From NCBI RefSeq assembly GCF_014138285.1, contig NZ_JACGXN010000007.1, positions 62,001 to 126,000 of the forward strand: a stretch of DNA of 64,000 nt. Reading direction: 5' to 3'. The DNA comes from Phyllobacterium myrsinacearum (GTDB lineage Bacteria > Pseudomonadota > Alphaproteobacteria > Rhizobiales > Rhizobiaceae). How positions within the stretch are numbered: the first letter of the stretch is position 1; each line of letters opens with the position of its first letter. The position numbers and the translations under genes are program-made. The notes under the pieces are model-generated. The model did not search any database, was not told the DNA's origin, and saw nothing but the letters and a program-made list of their open reading frames with translations. Below are positions 1-7,673 of this stretch, piece by piece.

Positions 1-2
1 AT

Positions 3-167
3 CACTGCAATGTCTGCGGCTGCGGAACCTATTCCCGGATACCGTCCTGGACAGACTACAAGCCGGATTTCGACAACCCGCGGATTTCGGTCAATATCCG
101 GCTCTTCGATGATTTCGACATTGCCGCGGTGCCTGTGGAAACCATAGACGGCAAGAATCTCTGGTAA
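3..167 (+). CDS. GFA-family (DUF636/CENP-V) protein, C-terminal end only
   Basis: The window opens inside this gene; 54 residues remain before a TAA stop. The fragment begins HCNVCGCGTYS, the cysteine-rich Zn-binding signature of the glutathione-dependent formaldehyde-activating enzyme (GFA) family. It ends in a typical strand region (RISVNIRLFDDFD) and a final KNLW. Members bind zinc; most are uncharacterised, and a few act in glutathione-linked formaldehyde handling. The substrate cannot be told from this piece. The next ORF starts about 100 bases downstream with its own ribosome binding site, so co-transcription is possible but not shown. Confidence 0.75.
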   Translation, partial: HCNVCGCGTYSRIPSWTDYKPDFDNPRISVNIRLFDDFDIAAVPVETIDGKNLW

Positions 168-270
168 AGCTGTTAATCGAATTGCGTGTCTCGGTGAATC
201 CTGCTTCCTTGACTACAGCAATGGGTTTGTACAACCCGTTGTTGCAGTCAAACTGGGAGGTAAGACAGCC

Positions 271-450
271 ATGTGGATCAAGCTGACCGACGTTAACGGC
301 GATCTCATCACACTCAACTTTGCACATGTTGTCTCGTTCAACCCTTACGGGACGGGAACACACATCGTAACCGTAACCGCCGGTTTGACGTTCTTCGTCA
401 AGGAAACGATTGACGAGATACAGAAGAAGGTCGGCGTTCAGGGCGTCTGA
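271..450 (+). CDS. small protein, 59 aa, FlbD-like fold suspected
   Basis: The ORF starts MWIKLTDVNGDLITLN and has a good Shine-Dalgarno (GGGAGG) about 11 bases upstream. Its pattern is an Ile/Leu-Lys-Leu-Thr opening, an Asn-Gly turn, alternating beta residues, then a Phe-Val-Lys-Glu strand and a short terminal helix. This resembles the small beta proteins of the FlbD family, whose classical member is a flagellar regulator-like protein. No flagellar gene is nearby, so a flagellar role is not implied. Treat it as a conserved-looking hypothetical protein. Codon use is ordinary for the window. Confidence 0.6.
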   Translation: MWIKLTDVNGDLITLNFAHVVSFNPYGTGTHIVTVTAGLTFFVKETIDEIQKKVGVQGV

Positions 451-560
451 GTCATCACATAACAATCCCGATTTATCATTGAGTTCTCCTGCGCCGGAAC
501 GGCCGCAGGACGGAGGGTTGCTGTGCTCTTTTCTGCTCGGGATGTTTGCAGGAATAGTGT

Positions 561-749
561 GCGTGGTTCGCCCTTCGACAAGCTCAGGAAGCTCACCATG
601 AGGGAGAGTGGTTCTAAGGCTAATGAAAGAGATGGTAGCTGTTAGGCTATTCAGAAACATTGGGGCGATTAATTCGCAGAACCTGACTCCCTGCAATCCT
701 CACTCCCCCTCATGGTGAGCTTCCTGAGCTTGTCGAAGGGCGAACCACG
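561..749. repeat. palindromic intergenic repeat, family A, copy 1
   Basis: Two inverted arms of about 48 bases flank a core of about 90 bases. The left arm reads CGTGGTTCG...AGCTCACCATGAGGGAG and the right arm is its reverse complement. This copy carries a 12-base insertion in both arms (CCCTTCGACAAGCTCAGGAAG in place of ACAAG), giving a longer stem. The core ends with CTCCCTGCAATCCTCACT, shared with other copies. It contains no plausible gene. Confidence 0.9.
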
Positions 750-868
750 AACCGCCTGATCCCCATTGCACGGTACATCCCGTTAACCATATCCAAGCCC
801 AATTCTAGCAAACGGGTGGCTTTTACTGGTGTTTCAAAGTGTAATATTTGCGTGATATTTACGGGCGG

Positions 869-893
869 GGAACCTTTTTGCGATTTGTTAGTT
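869..893 (+). promoter_or_regulatory. possible EcfG-type (general stress) promoter
   Basis: GGAAC is followed by 16 bases and then AGTT, close to the alphaproteobacterial EcfG consensus GGAAC-N16/17-cGTT. It lies about 150 bases before the small ORF at 1042. The surrounding 750-1040 stretch is AT-rich and otherwise empty. The match is short and unverified. Confidence 0.3.
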
Positions 894-1041
894 TTATTCA
901 AACGAGAGTCAAAATCGGATACAAATAGTGATTTGTTAAATCGGTTGAATTTTCTTAATGTCACAATGCATCCGAAATACAGACGCATGCTGAAACAGGA
1001 TTATTCTCTTATGAGAGTAGTTTTAACTAGAGGTGTGATCA

Positions 1042-1227
1042 ATGCTAACAATAAATAAAGAAACAGCGTCGCCATCTGAAGCACGTGTTATGAAATTGCC
1101 CAAAGTTGCAGTGAAGTCGGGCGCAACAATTGCAAAGGCCGCCGCCAAGCTGGCAGAGCCATGCGACAAGCGCACCATTTCGCAGATACTTCGCGAATCC
1201 AGTGGCGGCTTCAGCTTCCGTCGCTAA
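1042..1227 (+). CDS. small basic hypothetical protein, 61 aa
   Basis: ATG start preceded by AGAGGTG at a good distance. The protein has an Ala/Lys-rich middle (KSGATIAKAAAKLAEPCDK) and a basic end GFSFRR. There is no recognised domain, signal peptide or membrane segment. The ORF lies between an AT-rich promoter-like stretch and a hairpin (1249-1270) that could end its transcript, so it is a plausible stand-alone small gene. Coding status is uncertain because it is short and no family is recognised. Confidence 0.45.
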   Translation: MLTINKETASPSEARVMKLPKVAVKSGATIAKAAAKLAEPCDKRTISQILRESSGGFSFRR

Positions 1228-1248
1228 CGTCCAATAAATACGACCGCA

Positions 1249-1270
1249 TATCCCGCCTTAAAGCGGGATA
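1249..1270. terminator. hairpin between convergent genes
   Basis: TATCCCGC and GCGGGATA form an 8-bp stem with a six-base loop, overlapping the stop codon of pccB. It lies between the convergent ORFs at 1042 and 1258, so it could serve either strand. No long T-run follows. Confidence 0.5.
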
Positions 1271-2790
1271 TTGTCATGTTTCTTCCAGGGATTTTCGAGA
1301 TCTTTGTTGCGCAGCATGCGCAGTGCCCGTGAGACCCGCTTGCGCGTGGAATGGGGCATGATCACTTCATCGATATAACCACGCTCGGCAGCGACGAACG
1401 GCGACAGGAAACGGTCTTCATACCGTTTCGTGTGGGCTGCGATCTTCTCCGCATCGCCGATATCCTTGCGATAGATGATTTCCACCGCACCCTTGGCTCC
1501 CATCACCGCGATCTGCGCCGACGGCCACGCATAGTTGATATCCCCGCGCAAATGTTTGGACGCCATCACGTCATAGGCGCCGCCATAGGCCTTGCGGGTG
1601 ATGATGGTAATCTTCGGCACGGTCGCTTCCGCATAGGCGAACAGCAGCTTGGCGCCGTGTTTGATCAGGCCGCCATATTCCTGCGCCGTTCCGGGAAGGA
1701 AACCCGGGACATCGACAAATGTGACAATGGGAATGCTGAAACAATCGCAGAAGCGGACAAAGCGTGCTGCCTTCCGCGAGGCATCGCTGTCCAGAACCCC
1801 GGCAAGAACCATCGGCTGGTTGCCGACGATACCGACGGTGCGGCCCTCGACCCGGCCAAAGCCCACGACGATGTTCTTGGCAAAGTTCTCCTGAATCTCG
1901 AAAAAGTCCGCCTCATCGACGGTTTTGCGGATCAGTTCCTTGATGTCGTAGGGCTTGTTGGCATTGTCGGGTACCAGCCGGTCGAGCGAGTGGTCAGGCT
2001 CCTCCGTGCTCTGGAAACATTCGACTTCGGGGATTTCAGCCGTGTTTGAGGCCGGGAGAAAGTCAATCAGACGGCGCATCTGCAGCAATGCAGCCACGTC
2101 ATTGTCATAGGCACCATCGGCAATCGATGACTTGGTTGTGTGGATCGACGCGCCGCCCAGCTGTTCCGCTGTTACCGTTTCGTTGGTCACAGTCTTCACC
2201 ACATCCGGCCCGGTGACGAACATGTAGGATGTATCGCGCACCATGAAGATGAAATCGGTCATGGCGGGGGAATAGACGTCACCACCGGCACACGGCCCCA
2301 TAATGACGGAGATCTGGGGGATGACACCCGACGCCAGCACATTGCGCTGGAAAATCTCCGCATAGCCGCCGAGCGCCGCCACGCCTTCCTGAATGCGCGC
2401 GCCGCCCGCGTCGTAAAGCCCGATGACGGGTGCGCGGTTGCGCAGGGCCATGTCCTGGATTTTCTGCACCTTTTCCGCATGCGCTTCGGACAGGGAGCCG
2501 CCGAACACGGTAAAATCCTTGGCGAAGACAAAAACCGTCCGGCCGTTGATCGTGCCCCAGCCGGTCACAACGCCATCACCGGCAAACTTGGTGTCTTCCA
2601 TGCCGAAATCGGTGGAGCGGTGTTCGACGAACATATCGAATTCTTCAAAAGAGCCTTCGTCGAGGAAAATATCGATGCGTTCACGCGCGGTGAGCTTGCC
2701 GCGTTTGTGCTGCGCCTCGATCCGCGTCTTGCCGCCGCCCTCCCGCGCAATGGTTCTGCGGCGTTCCAGCTCGATCAGCACATCCTTCAT
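1258..2790 (-). CDS. pccB: propionyl-CoA carboxylase, carboxyltransferase (beta) subunit
   Basis: This 510-residue protein transfers the carboxyl group from carboxybiotin to propionyl-CoA, giving methylmalonyl-CoA. The full carboxyltransferase fold is present: N-terminal [19 protein letters not shown], the [13 protein letters not shown] helix, the oxyanion/CoA segment [17 protein letters not shown], and the C-terminal [15 protein letters not shown] and YGGAYDVM segments of the biotin-binding half. The ATG at 2788-2790 is chosen over upstream codons because GAGGAGG sits just before it and known family members start at MKDVLIELE. Its partner pccA is not adjacent but at 38225-40237 on the other strand, so the holoenzyme subunits come from two transcripts. 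Length and motifs are normal. Confidence 0.95.
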   Translation of the reverse strand: MKDVLIELERRRTIAREGGGKTRIEAQHKRGKLTARERIDIFLDEGSFEEFDMFVEHRSTDFGMEDTKFAGDGVVTGWGTINGRTVFVFAKDFTVFGGSLSEAHAEKVQKIQDMALRNRAPVIGLYDAGGARIQEGVAALGGYAEIFQRNVLASGVIPQISVIMGPCAGGDVYSPAMTDFIFMVRDTSYMFVTGPDVVKTVTNETVTAEQLGGASIHTTKSSIADGAYDNDVAALLQMRRLIDFLPASNTAEIPEVECFQSTEEPDHSLDRLVPDNANKPYDIKELIRKTVDEADFFEIQENFAKNIVVGFGRVEGRTVGIVGNQPMVLAGVLDSDASRKAARFVRFCDCFSIPIVTFVDVPGFLPGTAQEYGGLIKHGAKLLFAYAEATVPKITIITRKAYGGAYDVMASKHLRGDINYAWPSAQIAVMGAKGAVEIIYRKDIGDAEKIAAHTKRYEDRFLSPFVAAERGYIDEVIMPHSTRKRVSRALRMLRNKDLENPWKKHDNIPL

Positions 2791-2984
2791 GGCATCCTCC
2801 TCATTCCCGGGGCCCGAGGCACCGATAGTTCTGATATCAGGACAAACGGGCACGTGAAAGCGGTTTGTCTGAACTATCAAGAGCCCGTCCTTGCGAAATT
2901 TCAGCGGAATTATTGCTATCCCGCCTCAAGTCGGGCTAAGCCAGTTTCGGAAGTCCTGTTGGATACAACTGTTTCGGGGGAAAC

Positions 2985-4067
2985 ATGGAAGGCTCACCAC
3001 AAGCTCATTTCGGCCGTCCGGCTGAATATACCGGACATCGTTTTTCTTTTTCCGGCAATGCGAAAGAATATTTCGGCATCTGGATCGTCAATGTACTGCT
3101 GACGATTGTCACCCTTGGTATTTATTCTGCGTGGGCCAAGGTGCGGCGCAACCGCTATTTCTATGGCAATACTGCATTGGCTGATGGCCGGTTTGATTAT
3201 CATGCCCGGCCGAAGCAGATTCTGATCGGCCGTATCCTCGTTGTCGGTTACCTCATTGTTTACAATATCCTGCTCAACTTTGCGCCGATCGTTGGCCTGG
3301 TTCTGGCACTGCTTTTTCTTATCGCCATCCCGTGGCTGATTGCCCGCGGTCTGCGCTTCAGTGCCCGCGTGACCAGCTATCGCAATGTGCGCTTTGATTT
3401 CGTCGGCGGTTACTGGGGCGCGGTCAGGGCATTTTTCCTGAGCAGCATCGTTGCCGGTCTGTCGCTGGGTATTCTGGCACCCTTCGCCAGCCGCTGGACA
3501 TTGCGTTATACGTTGGGAAATCTGCGTTATGGCGGCAAGGTGTTTTCGCCGGACCCGACGATCGGCTCGCTTTATCGTGTCTGGATCTTACCTGCCGTCC
3601 TCACGGTTGTGGGACTGGTTCTTTTCGGCATATTGATTGCCGGCGCATCCGCCGGACTGGAGACAATGAAGGAAGAAGCTTCAACGGGCGAAGTTGCATT
3701 CATCCTTGTCCTGTACCTCCTGTTCGTGCCGATTCTGCTGATTTATGCGGTCACGGGGCTGCTCTACTCCGCTGGCGTGCGCAATGCCGGTTTTAGCGCC
3801 ACGACATTCGATGACAGGCACTATCTCTATTCAGATATGCCGCGATGGGGCTATGCCTGGGTGGTGATTTCCAACCTGGTTGTCACTGTTCTGACCCTTG
3901 GACTGATGCGGCCGTGGGCTGCCGTCAGACTGGCCCGCTATCACGCGGTCTACACAGCTATTGTGTTCGATGGTGATGTCGGTGAAATATTCTCCGATAT
4001 CAAGGACAGCGGTTCGGCTGTCGGTTCGGAATTCATGGATATCGAGGGTATCGATTTTGGTTTCTGA
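2985..4067 (+). CDS. YjgN family (DUF898) integral membrane protein
   Basis: The 360-residue protein has repeated hydrophobic segments and the family signature FSFSGNAKEYFGIWIVNVLL...TLGIYSAWAKVRRNRYFYGNT near the N-terminus. A second half repeats the theme (MRPWAAVRLARYHAVYTA), which is typical of DUF898/YjgN proteins. About eight membrane segments are visible. Function is unknown in the family. The stop is directly followed by the start of an M48 metalloprotease (1-base gap), so the two are translationally coupled and probably act together at the envelope. This pairing of DUF898 with an M48 peptidase is known in alphaproteobacteria. Confidence 0.88.
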   Translation: MEGSPQAHFGRPAEYTGHRFSFSGNAKEYFGIWIVNVLLTIVTLGIYSAWAKVRRNRYFYGNTALADGRFDYHARPKQILIGRILVVGYLIVYNILLNFAPIVGLVLALLFLIAIPWLIARGLRFSARVTSYRNVRFDFVGGYWGAVRAFFLSSIVAGLSLGILAPFASRWTLRYTLGNLRYGGKVFSPDPTIGSLYRVWILPAVLTVVGLVLFGILIAGASAGLETMKEEASTGEVAFILVLYLLFVPILLIYAVTGLLYSAGVRNAGFSATTFDDRHYLYSDMPRWGYAWVVISNLVVTVLTLGLMRPWAAVRLARYHAVYTAIVFDGDVGEIFSDIKDSGSAVGSEFMDIEGIDFGF

Positions 4068-4068
4068 C

Positions 4069-5130
4069 ATGGGGAATCTGACGACAGGCCTCTGGCACCG
4101 CGAGGGATCGAGCGCGGGGCGAGGGGCCAGTCTGATTTTCGCCGATGATGCCGTTTCGGTGGTTGCTGCGGATGGAACCGTTTTGTCCGCAGCGGCTTTT
4201 GACAAGATTGATATCAGTGATCGTGTCGGGTCGATTCCACGGCGCCTGACCTATCCCGACAGGACCAGTTTCGAAACGATGGACAACGACGCCATCGATG
4301 CGCTGGTTGCCTCGCAAAAGGGCAGCCGCGCGGGATGGGTGCACCGCGCGGAACGGGTTCACCCGCGGCTGCTGCTTTTTGTGCTTCTCACTTTTTTGTT
4401 CGCCTTTTCAATCTATCGCTACGCCGTGCCCGCTTTGGTGGAGGTGGCCGTTCTGGTAACGCCGCCCGTTGTGCCGAAGCTCATGTCGCAAGGTACGCTG
4501 CAGACCCTTGATACAACGACCTTCTCCCCCAGCACCTTGTCCGGCGCTGACAAAGCCAAGCTGCATGACGGCTTTGAGAAAGTGGCGGCCAAGTCCGAAC
4601 GCGGGGCAGGCGGCTTCGACCTGCAATTCCGGTCGGGCGGATTGATCGGACCCAATGCGTTCGCGCTGCCTGATGGTACTGTCATCATCACGGACGAACT
4701 GGTGAAGCTTGCCGATGGCGATACGGAAATGCTTCTGGGTGTACTTGCCCATGAGATCGGCCATGTGGAACTGAAACACAGCCTGCGCCAGATTTACCGC
4801 GCTGCGGGTGTCACCGGGTTGATCATGCTGATCGGCGGCGATATCGGTGACAGCACGCACGATATTCTCGTGCAGGGCGGCGGATTGCTGGCTCTGTCCT
4901 ATTCTCGCGCCTATGAAAACGCCGCTGACCGGCATAGCGTCGAATTGATGCAGAAGGCCGGTTATGATCCCGCTGCCATTGCACGCTTCTTCGCGCTGGT
5001 GGAGGACAAGATGAATGATCACAGCCCGACCAGCATGCTTGAAACCCATCCCGGCACACCCGAGCGGCGAACAGCCGTGCTCGACTATGCCCAGGAATTG
5101 AAGGTCAAGGCTGCCGCTCTGCCGAACTAG
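4069..5130 (+). CDS. M48 family membrane-anchored zinc metalloprotease
   Basis: The protein has 353 residues. A soluble N-terminal domain of about 105 residues precedes one membrane segment (LLLFVLLTFLFAFSIY). The peptidase domain follows, with zinc-binding HEIGH in LAHEIGHVELKH and the downstream glutamate ligand in YENAADRHSVELM, and a final THPGTPERR motif as in M48 proteases. The ATG at 4069 is preferred because it nearly abuts the DUF898 stop; an in-frame TTG slightly upstream is an alternative. The N-terminal domain (HREGSSAGRGASLIF) is the one usually paired with DUF898 partners. It probably acts in membrane-protein quality control. Confidence 0.9.
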   Translation: MGNLTTGLWHREGSSAGRGASLIFADDAVSVVAADGTVLSAAAFDKIDISDRVGSIPRRLTYPDRTSFETMDNDAIDALVASQKGSRAGWVHRAERVHPRLLLFVLLTFLFAFSIYRYAVPALVEVAVLVTPPVVPKLMSQGTLQTLDTTTFSPSTLSGADKAKLHDGFEKVAAKSERGAGGFDLQFRSGGLIGPNAFALPDGTVIITDELVKLADGDTEMLLGVLAHEIGHVELKHSLRQIYRAAGVTGLIMLIGGDIGDSTHDILVQGGGLLALSYSRAYENAADRHSVELMQKAGYDPAAIARFFALVEDKMNDHSPTSMLETHPGTPERRTAVLDYAQELKVKAAALPN

Positions 5131-5154
5131 GTACCCCGCTGCATATCTATAGTA

Positions 5155-5272
5155 CGTGGTTCGACAAGCTCACCATGAGGGAGAATGGTGCTGCAAAGCT
5201 AATCGGAACCATTGCAGAATACAGCTCTCTGCAATCCTCGCTCTCCCTCATGGTGAGCTTGTCGAACCACGC
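5155..5272. repeat. palindromic intergenic repeat, family A, copy 2
   Basis: Inverted arms CGTGGTTCGACAAGCTCACC-ATGAGGGAGA flank a core of about 60 bases (GGTGCTGCAAAGCTAATCGG...CTCTCTGCAATCCTCGCT). This is the compact form without the 12-base arm insertion of copy 1. Confidence 0.92.
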
Positions 5273-5383
5273 ACAGTGGTTATGCAAGTAGTATTGTCGA
5301 AGGGGGAACCACGGACCAAGCATCACATGATGCCGGATAAAATTTCAGAACATCTCTTCGACAACCACATTGTTCTTGATCAT

Positions 5384-5541
5384 TTAGCCGGTTGAATGGG
5401 CGTTGATCTGCGATCTGCCGGTTTCGAAATTGCGGACCGTGGACAGGCCCACCTTTGCAGCCTTTGCGAGGTCCTCTTGGGACATGTTGGTAAGAGCACG
5501 TGCGGCCCTGCACTGATCGGCAGTTATAGGGTTTTTCTCAT
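5384..5541 (-). pseudogene. decayed XRE-type helix-turn-helix regulator
   Basis: Read on the minus strand, an HTH_3 domain is clear (ITADQCRAARALTNMSQEDL, then AKAAKVGLSTVRNFETGRSQ), but it has no usable start and ends early at TAA after NAHSTG. The ATG at 5541 reads MRKTL-stop. One extra A in the run of five would put that ATG in frame with the HTH. The usual C-terminal dimer strand (LEDAGIEF in the neighbour) is missing. It lies directly downstream of an intact paralogue (5555-5791) with the same QLRAARAL-type opening, so it looks like a decayed tandem duplicate. Confidence 0.6.
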
Positions 5542-5554
5542 GGGGTATTGACCG

Positions 5555-5791
5555 TCAGTCCTTCCGCAGCCGCACGCCAGGTTGCCCGTGGTTGAGAAAC
5601 TCAATACCTGCATCTTCAAGGACACGCATGACCGCGTGTATCTTGTCGAGGCCGCTTGTGAGCATGGCGGGGCCCTTCTTCTCCATAGCGCTTATCGTAT
5701 TGATGTTGAGGCCTGCGTTCTTTGCGAGGGTTGTCTGGTCCATATCCACAAGCGCGCGTGCCGCGCGAAGCTGGTTTCCCGTCGTCAGCAA
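5555..5791 (-). CDS. XRE-family transcriptional regulator, 78 aa
   Basis: A compact single-domain HTH_3 protein. The HTH reads LRAARALVDMDQTTLAKNAG followed by LNINTISAMEKKG. A short helix and the strand LEDAGIEFLNHGQPGVRLRKD follow, the ending typical of small alphaproteobacterial XRE regulators. It probably binds DNA as a dimer and represses itself or a neighbour. Flanking DNA is AT-rich (5792-5870). A degraded copy of the same domain lies immediately downstream. Its target is unknown. Confidence 0.85.
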   Translation of the reverse strand: MLTTGNQLRAARALVDMDQTTLAKNAGLNINTISAMEKKGPAMLTSGLDKIHAVMRVLEDAGIEFLNHGQPGVRLRKD

Positions 5792-5929
5792 TGTATTCTC
5801 CCAATACTATTTTACTAGTAATAATTCATAGTTTGTTGTTGACTGAAATGCAGGTGCAAGCATAATTTATCACTACCAAATTATAGTGCCCAGTCTGTGA
5901 AGAGTCATCAATTCCATCGAGACTTCGTT

Positions 5930-6133
5930 ATGTCCAGCCAATTGTCCCATCTCGTGAATGCCTCCAATCTCCTGACCGAGATCAAAAACCTTGTTGAAGT
6001 ATTGTGCATGGCTGCGTCCGATATCAACGATGAGCGGCAGCAATGCGCGATTCAATGTATCTGCGATATTGCCGATGACCGGATTGCCACGATCAATGCT
6101 GTGTTGGACGCCGCGCGTAACGAACCGGCTTGA
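5930..6133 (+). CDS. small hypothetical protein, 67 aa
   Basis: The ORF reads MSSQLSHLVNASNLLTEIKN and continues as mostly helical sequence with four cysteines (two in AIQCICDIADDR). An in-frame GTG at 5897 would add 11 residues. No family is recognised. It is convergent with the BrnT/BrnA operon and sits in a small accessory pocket with regulators and a toxin-antitoxin system. Amino-acid composition is compatible with a real soluble helical protein. Confidence 0.5.
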   Translation: MSSQLSHLVNASNLLTEIKNLVEVLCMAASDINDERQQCAIQCICDIADDRIATINAVLDAARNEPA

Positions 6134-6155
6134 TATCGCCAGCCTGTCGGGCCGA

Positions 6156-6470
6156 CTATTTCACCTTGGCCTGTTTCAGGACCTCGTTGATGCGGCTTTG
6201 CCAGCCTTTCCCTGTCGCCTTGAATTTTGCCAGAACATCCGGGTCAAGCCGCAGCGTGACGGGCATCTTGGTGACCTCAAGATGCGGGCGGCCGCGCGCG
6301 GCAATCTCCTTGTCGATTTCACGGGCGATTTCAGGGAAAACCTCGCGAAACGGGCGCATCTGCCGCATTTCTTCATCGGTCAGCTCGGGATTGTCGACGG
6401 CATCCCAATCTTCCCTTGTATATCCGCGGCCCGGTTGGAACGCTTTCTGTATGTCGCGTTTGATAGCCAT
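6156..6470 (-). CDS. brnA: BrnA-family antitoxin
   Basis: The 104-residue protein ends in a ribbon-helix-helix region, VTLRLDPDVLAKFKATGKGWQSRINEVLKQ, the hallmark of BrnA-type (COG3514) antitoxins. The N-terminal part is charged and probably wraps the toxin. Its start codon overlaps the end of brnT by one base, so toxin is translated first, the usual order for this family. BrnA neutralises BrnT and, as the BrnT-BrnA complex, binds the operon promoter through its RHH domain. A palindrome just upstream of brnT (6720-6729) is the natural operator candidate. Confidence 0.88.
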   Translation of the reverse strand: MAIKRDIQKAFQPGRGYTREDWDAVDNPELTDEEMRQMRPFREVFPEIAREIDKEIAARGRPHLEVTKMPVTLRLDPDVLAKFKATGKGWQSRINEVLKQAKVK

Positions 6471-6715
6471 CAGACCAGCTTTCTTTCATCTTTCCGGGCG
6501 GGCCGCATTGATATGACCGAAAGTGCCTCCGTTCCGAGGGAGACGAAAATCACCACTATTGTTCCGTCAGCCAAGCGTCCGACAGCTTTCGAACGACCCT
6601 GATTGACCGGCATTGTAACCGCGTGGACGAAAAACTCGGAATACAAATCGGCAAAGTCGAGGCCATGTTTCTCGATATTGGCAAGCCGCTTCGGTTCATC
6701 CCAGACAATCCGCAT
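6470..6715 (-). CDS. brnT: BrnT-family ribonuclease toxin
   Basis: The 81-residue protein opens with the family pattern WDEPKRLANIEKHGLDFADL and continues GRLADGTIVVIFVS, then ISMRPARKDERKL. The last segment matches the conserved Arg-x-Ala-x-x-x-Glu-Arg end of BrnT, a RelE-fold RNase that inhibits translation. BrnT and BrnA form a type II toxin-antitoxin operon. Nothing looks truncated, so the pair is probably functional. In the window it lies in a pocket with an XRE regulator and an XRE pseudogene, consistent with accessory DNA. Confidence 0.88.
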   Translation of the reverse strand: MRIVWDEPKRLANIEKHGLDFADLYSEFFVHAVTMPVNQGRSKAVGRLADGTIVVIFVSLGTEALSVISMRPARKDERKLV

Positions 6716-6719
6716 TTAA

Positions 6720-6729
6720 TGTACGTACA
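6720..6729. promoter_or_regulatory. palindromic operator candidate for brnTA
   Basis: TGTACGTACA is a perfect 10-bp palindrome four bases upstream of the brnT start codon, in an AT-rich promoter stretch. It fits an autoregulatory site for the RHH antitoxin. The assignment is inferred from position and symmetry only. Confidence 0.45.
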
Positions 6730-6790
6730 ATAAATGCGTTGTGCAAGGTATTCGTAGTTGTACGGAGGGCGATGGGGGAGTTTGCCATCC

Positions 6791-6829
6791 CCCAATGACG
6801 AGCTTCCTGAGTTTGCCGAACGGCGAACC
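6791..6829. repeat. fragment of family A repeat (single arm)
   Basis: The sequence CCAATGACGAGCTTCCTGAG followed by TTTGCCGAACGGCGAACC is a diverged right arm of the long form of family A (compare copy 1). No partner arm is visible. Confidence 0.55.
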
Positions 6830-6900
6830 GATCACCCTCTCTCGGCAACCATCAGTCATCGCCACTCCCAACGAGCGGCGATGACTTCGGATCTATGGAA

Positions 6901-7341
6901 CTACCAGCTGCCGGTGTTCGGCATCGAGAGCCAGGGCTCCTGCGGCGGCAGAGCCGGACCCTTCTGAATGAGTTCGATGGAGATGCCATCGGGCGAGCGG
7001 ATAAAGGCCATGTTACCGTCGCGGGGCGGGCGGTTGATGATAACACCCCTATCCTGCAACTTCTGACAAGTCTCGTAGATGTTTTCGACGGCGTAGGCGA
7101 GGTGGCCGAAATTGCGTCCGCCCGTATATGTTTCCGGATCCCAGTTGAACGTCAGTTCAAGTTCCGGCGCCCGTTCGGCAACCGCACGGCCCTTGTCATC
7201 AGGCGCGGCAAGAAAGATCAGCGTAAAACGGCCCTTTTCGTTTTCCGTACGCCGAATTTCCTCAAGGCCGAATTTGTTGCAGTAAAAATCCAGCGATTCA
7301 TCGACATCGCGGACACGGACCATTGTGTGAAGATAGCGCAT
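6901..7341 (-). CDS. gloA: lactoylglutathione lyase (glyoxalase I)
   Basis: The 146-residue VOC-fold protein opens [20 protein letters not shown], the canonical glyoxalase I start with the metal-ligand His. It continues with [31 protein letters not shown] (Glu and His ligands) and [22 protein letters not shown] (last Glu ligand). It converts the methylglyoxal-glutathione hemithioacetal into S-lactoylglutathione in the cytosol. The start at 7341 matches the family; an upstream in-frame ATG would add 16 poorly conserved residues. It appears monocistronic. Confidence 0.95.
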   Translation of the reverse strand: MRYLHTMVRVRDVDESLDFYCNKFGLEEIRRTENEKGRFTLIFLAAPDDKGRAVAERAPELELTFNWDPETYTGGRNFGHLAYAVENIYETCQKLQDRGVIINRPPRDGNMAFIRSPDGISIELIQKGPALPPQEPWLSMPNTGSW

Positions 7342-7378
7342 CGTTTTCCCTTGGTGTGTTTGTCTGTGCGTAAAAGTG

Positions 7379-7463
7379 GCAGCAACCATCCGATTGCCGG
7401 GACAATCATGTGATTACCTCGGGCAATCATGCCGTTGCCTCAGGGCAATTATGCAGTTGCCCT
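7379..7463. repeat. imperfect short tandem repeat, about four 21-23-base units
   Basis: Units of the type GGGCAATCATGCCGTTGCCT follow one another just upstream of gloA. The clearest are CGGGACAATCATGTGATTAC, CGGGCAATCATGCCGTTGCC and CAGGGCAATTATGCAGTTGC. A fourth, weaker unit (GCAACCATCCGATTGCC) precedes them. Each unit pairs GGCAA with TTGCC, so it can form a small hairpin. Confidence 0.6.
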
Positions 7464-7673
7464 AGGCTGAACACCTACAAGTTTTTGGTAACATTATTTT
7501 CATGACGCCACAAATTGACAGGCTTGCAACGGGTGGTTGAGCGAGCAATCATAAGATTTGCACCTGTTTTTCAACAAAAACAGTCAGATGATACTTGCCC
7601 TCATCCATCGGACAGGTGTTATTCTGAATCAAGAGAATCAGTGTTTGGTTTCAGGAGAGGAGGGGCTCGCTTC

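Noticed and set aside
91..696. 201-aa minus-strand ORF at the left edge
   Set aside because: It runs through a family A repeat arm (it contains the translation of the arm) and antisense to the GFA tail and the 59-aa ORF. No domain is seen.
7379..7463. CRISPR-like array
   Set aside because: The units are directly abutting with no spacers, are imperfect, and no cas gene is present. It is recorded as a short tandem repeat instead.
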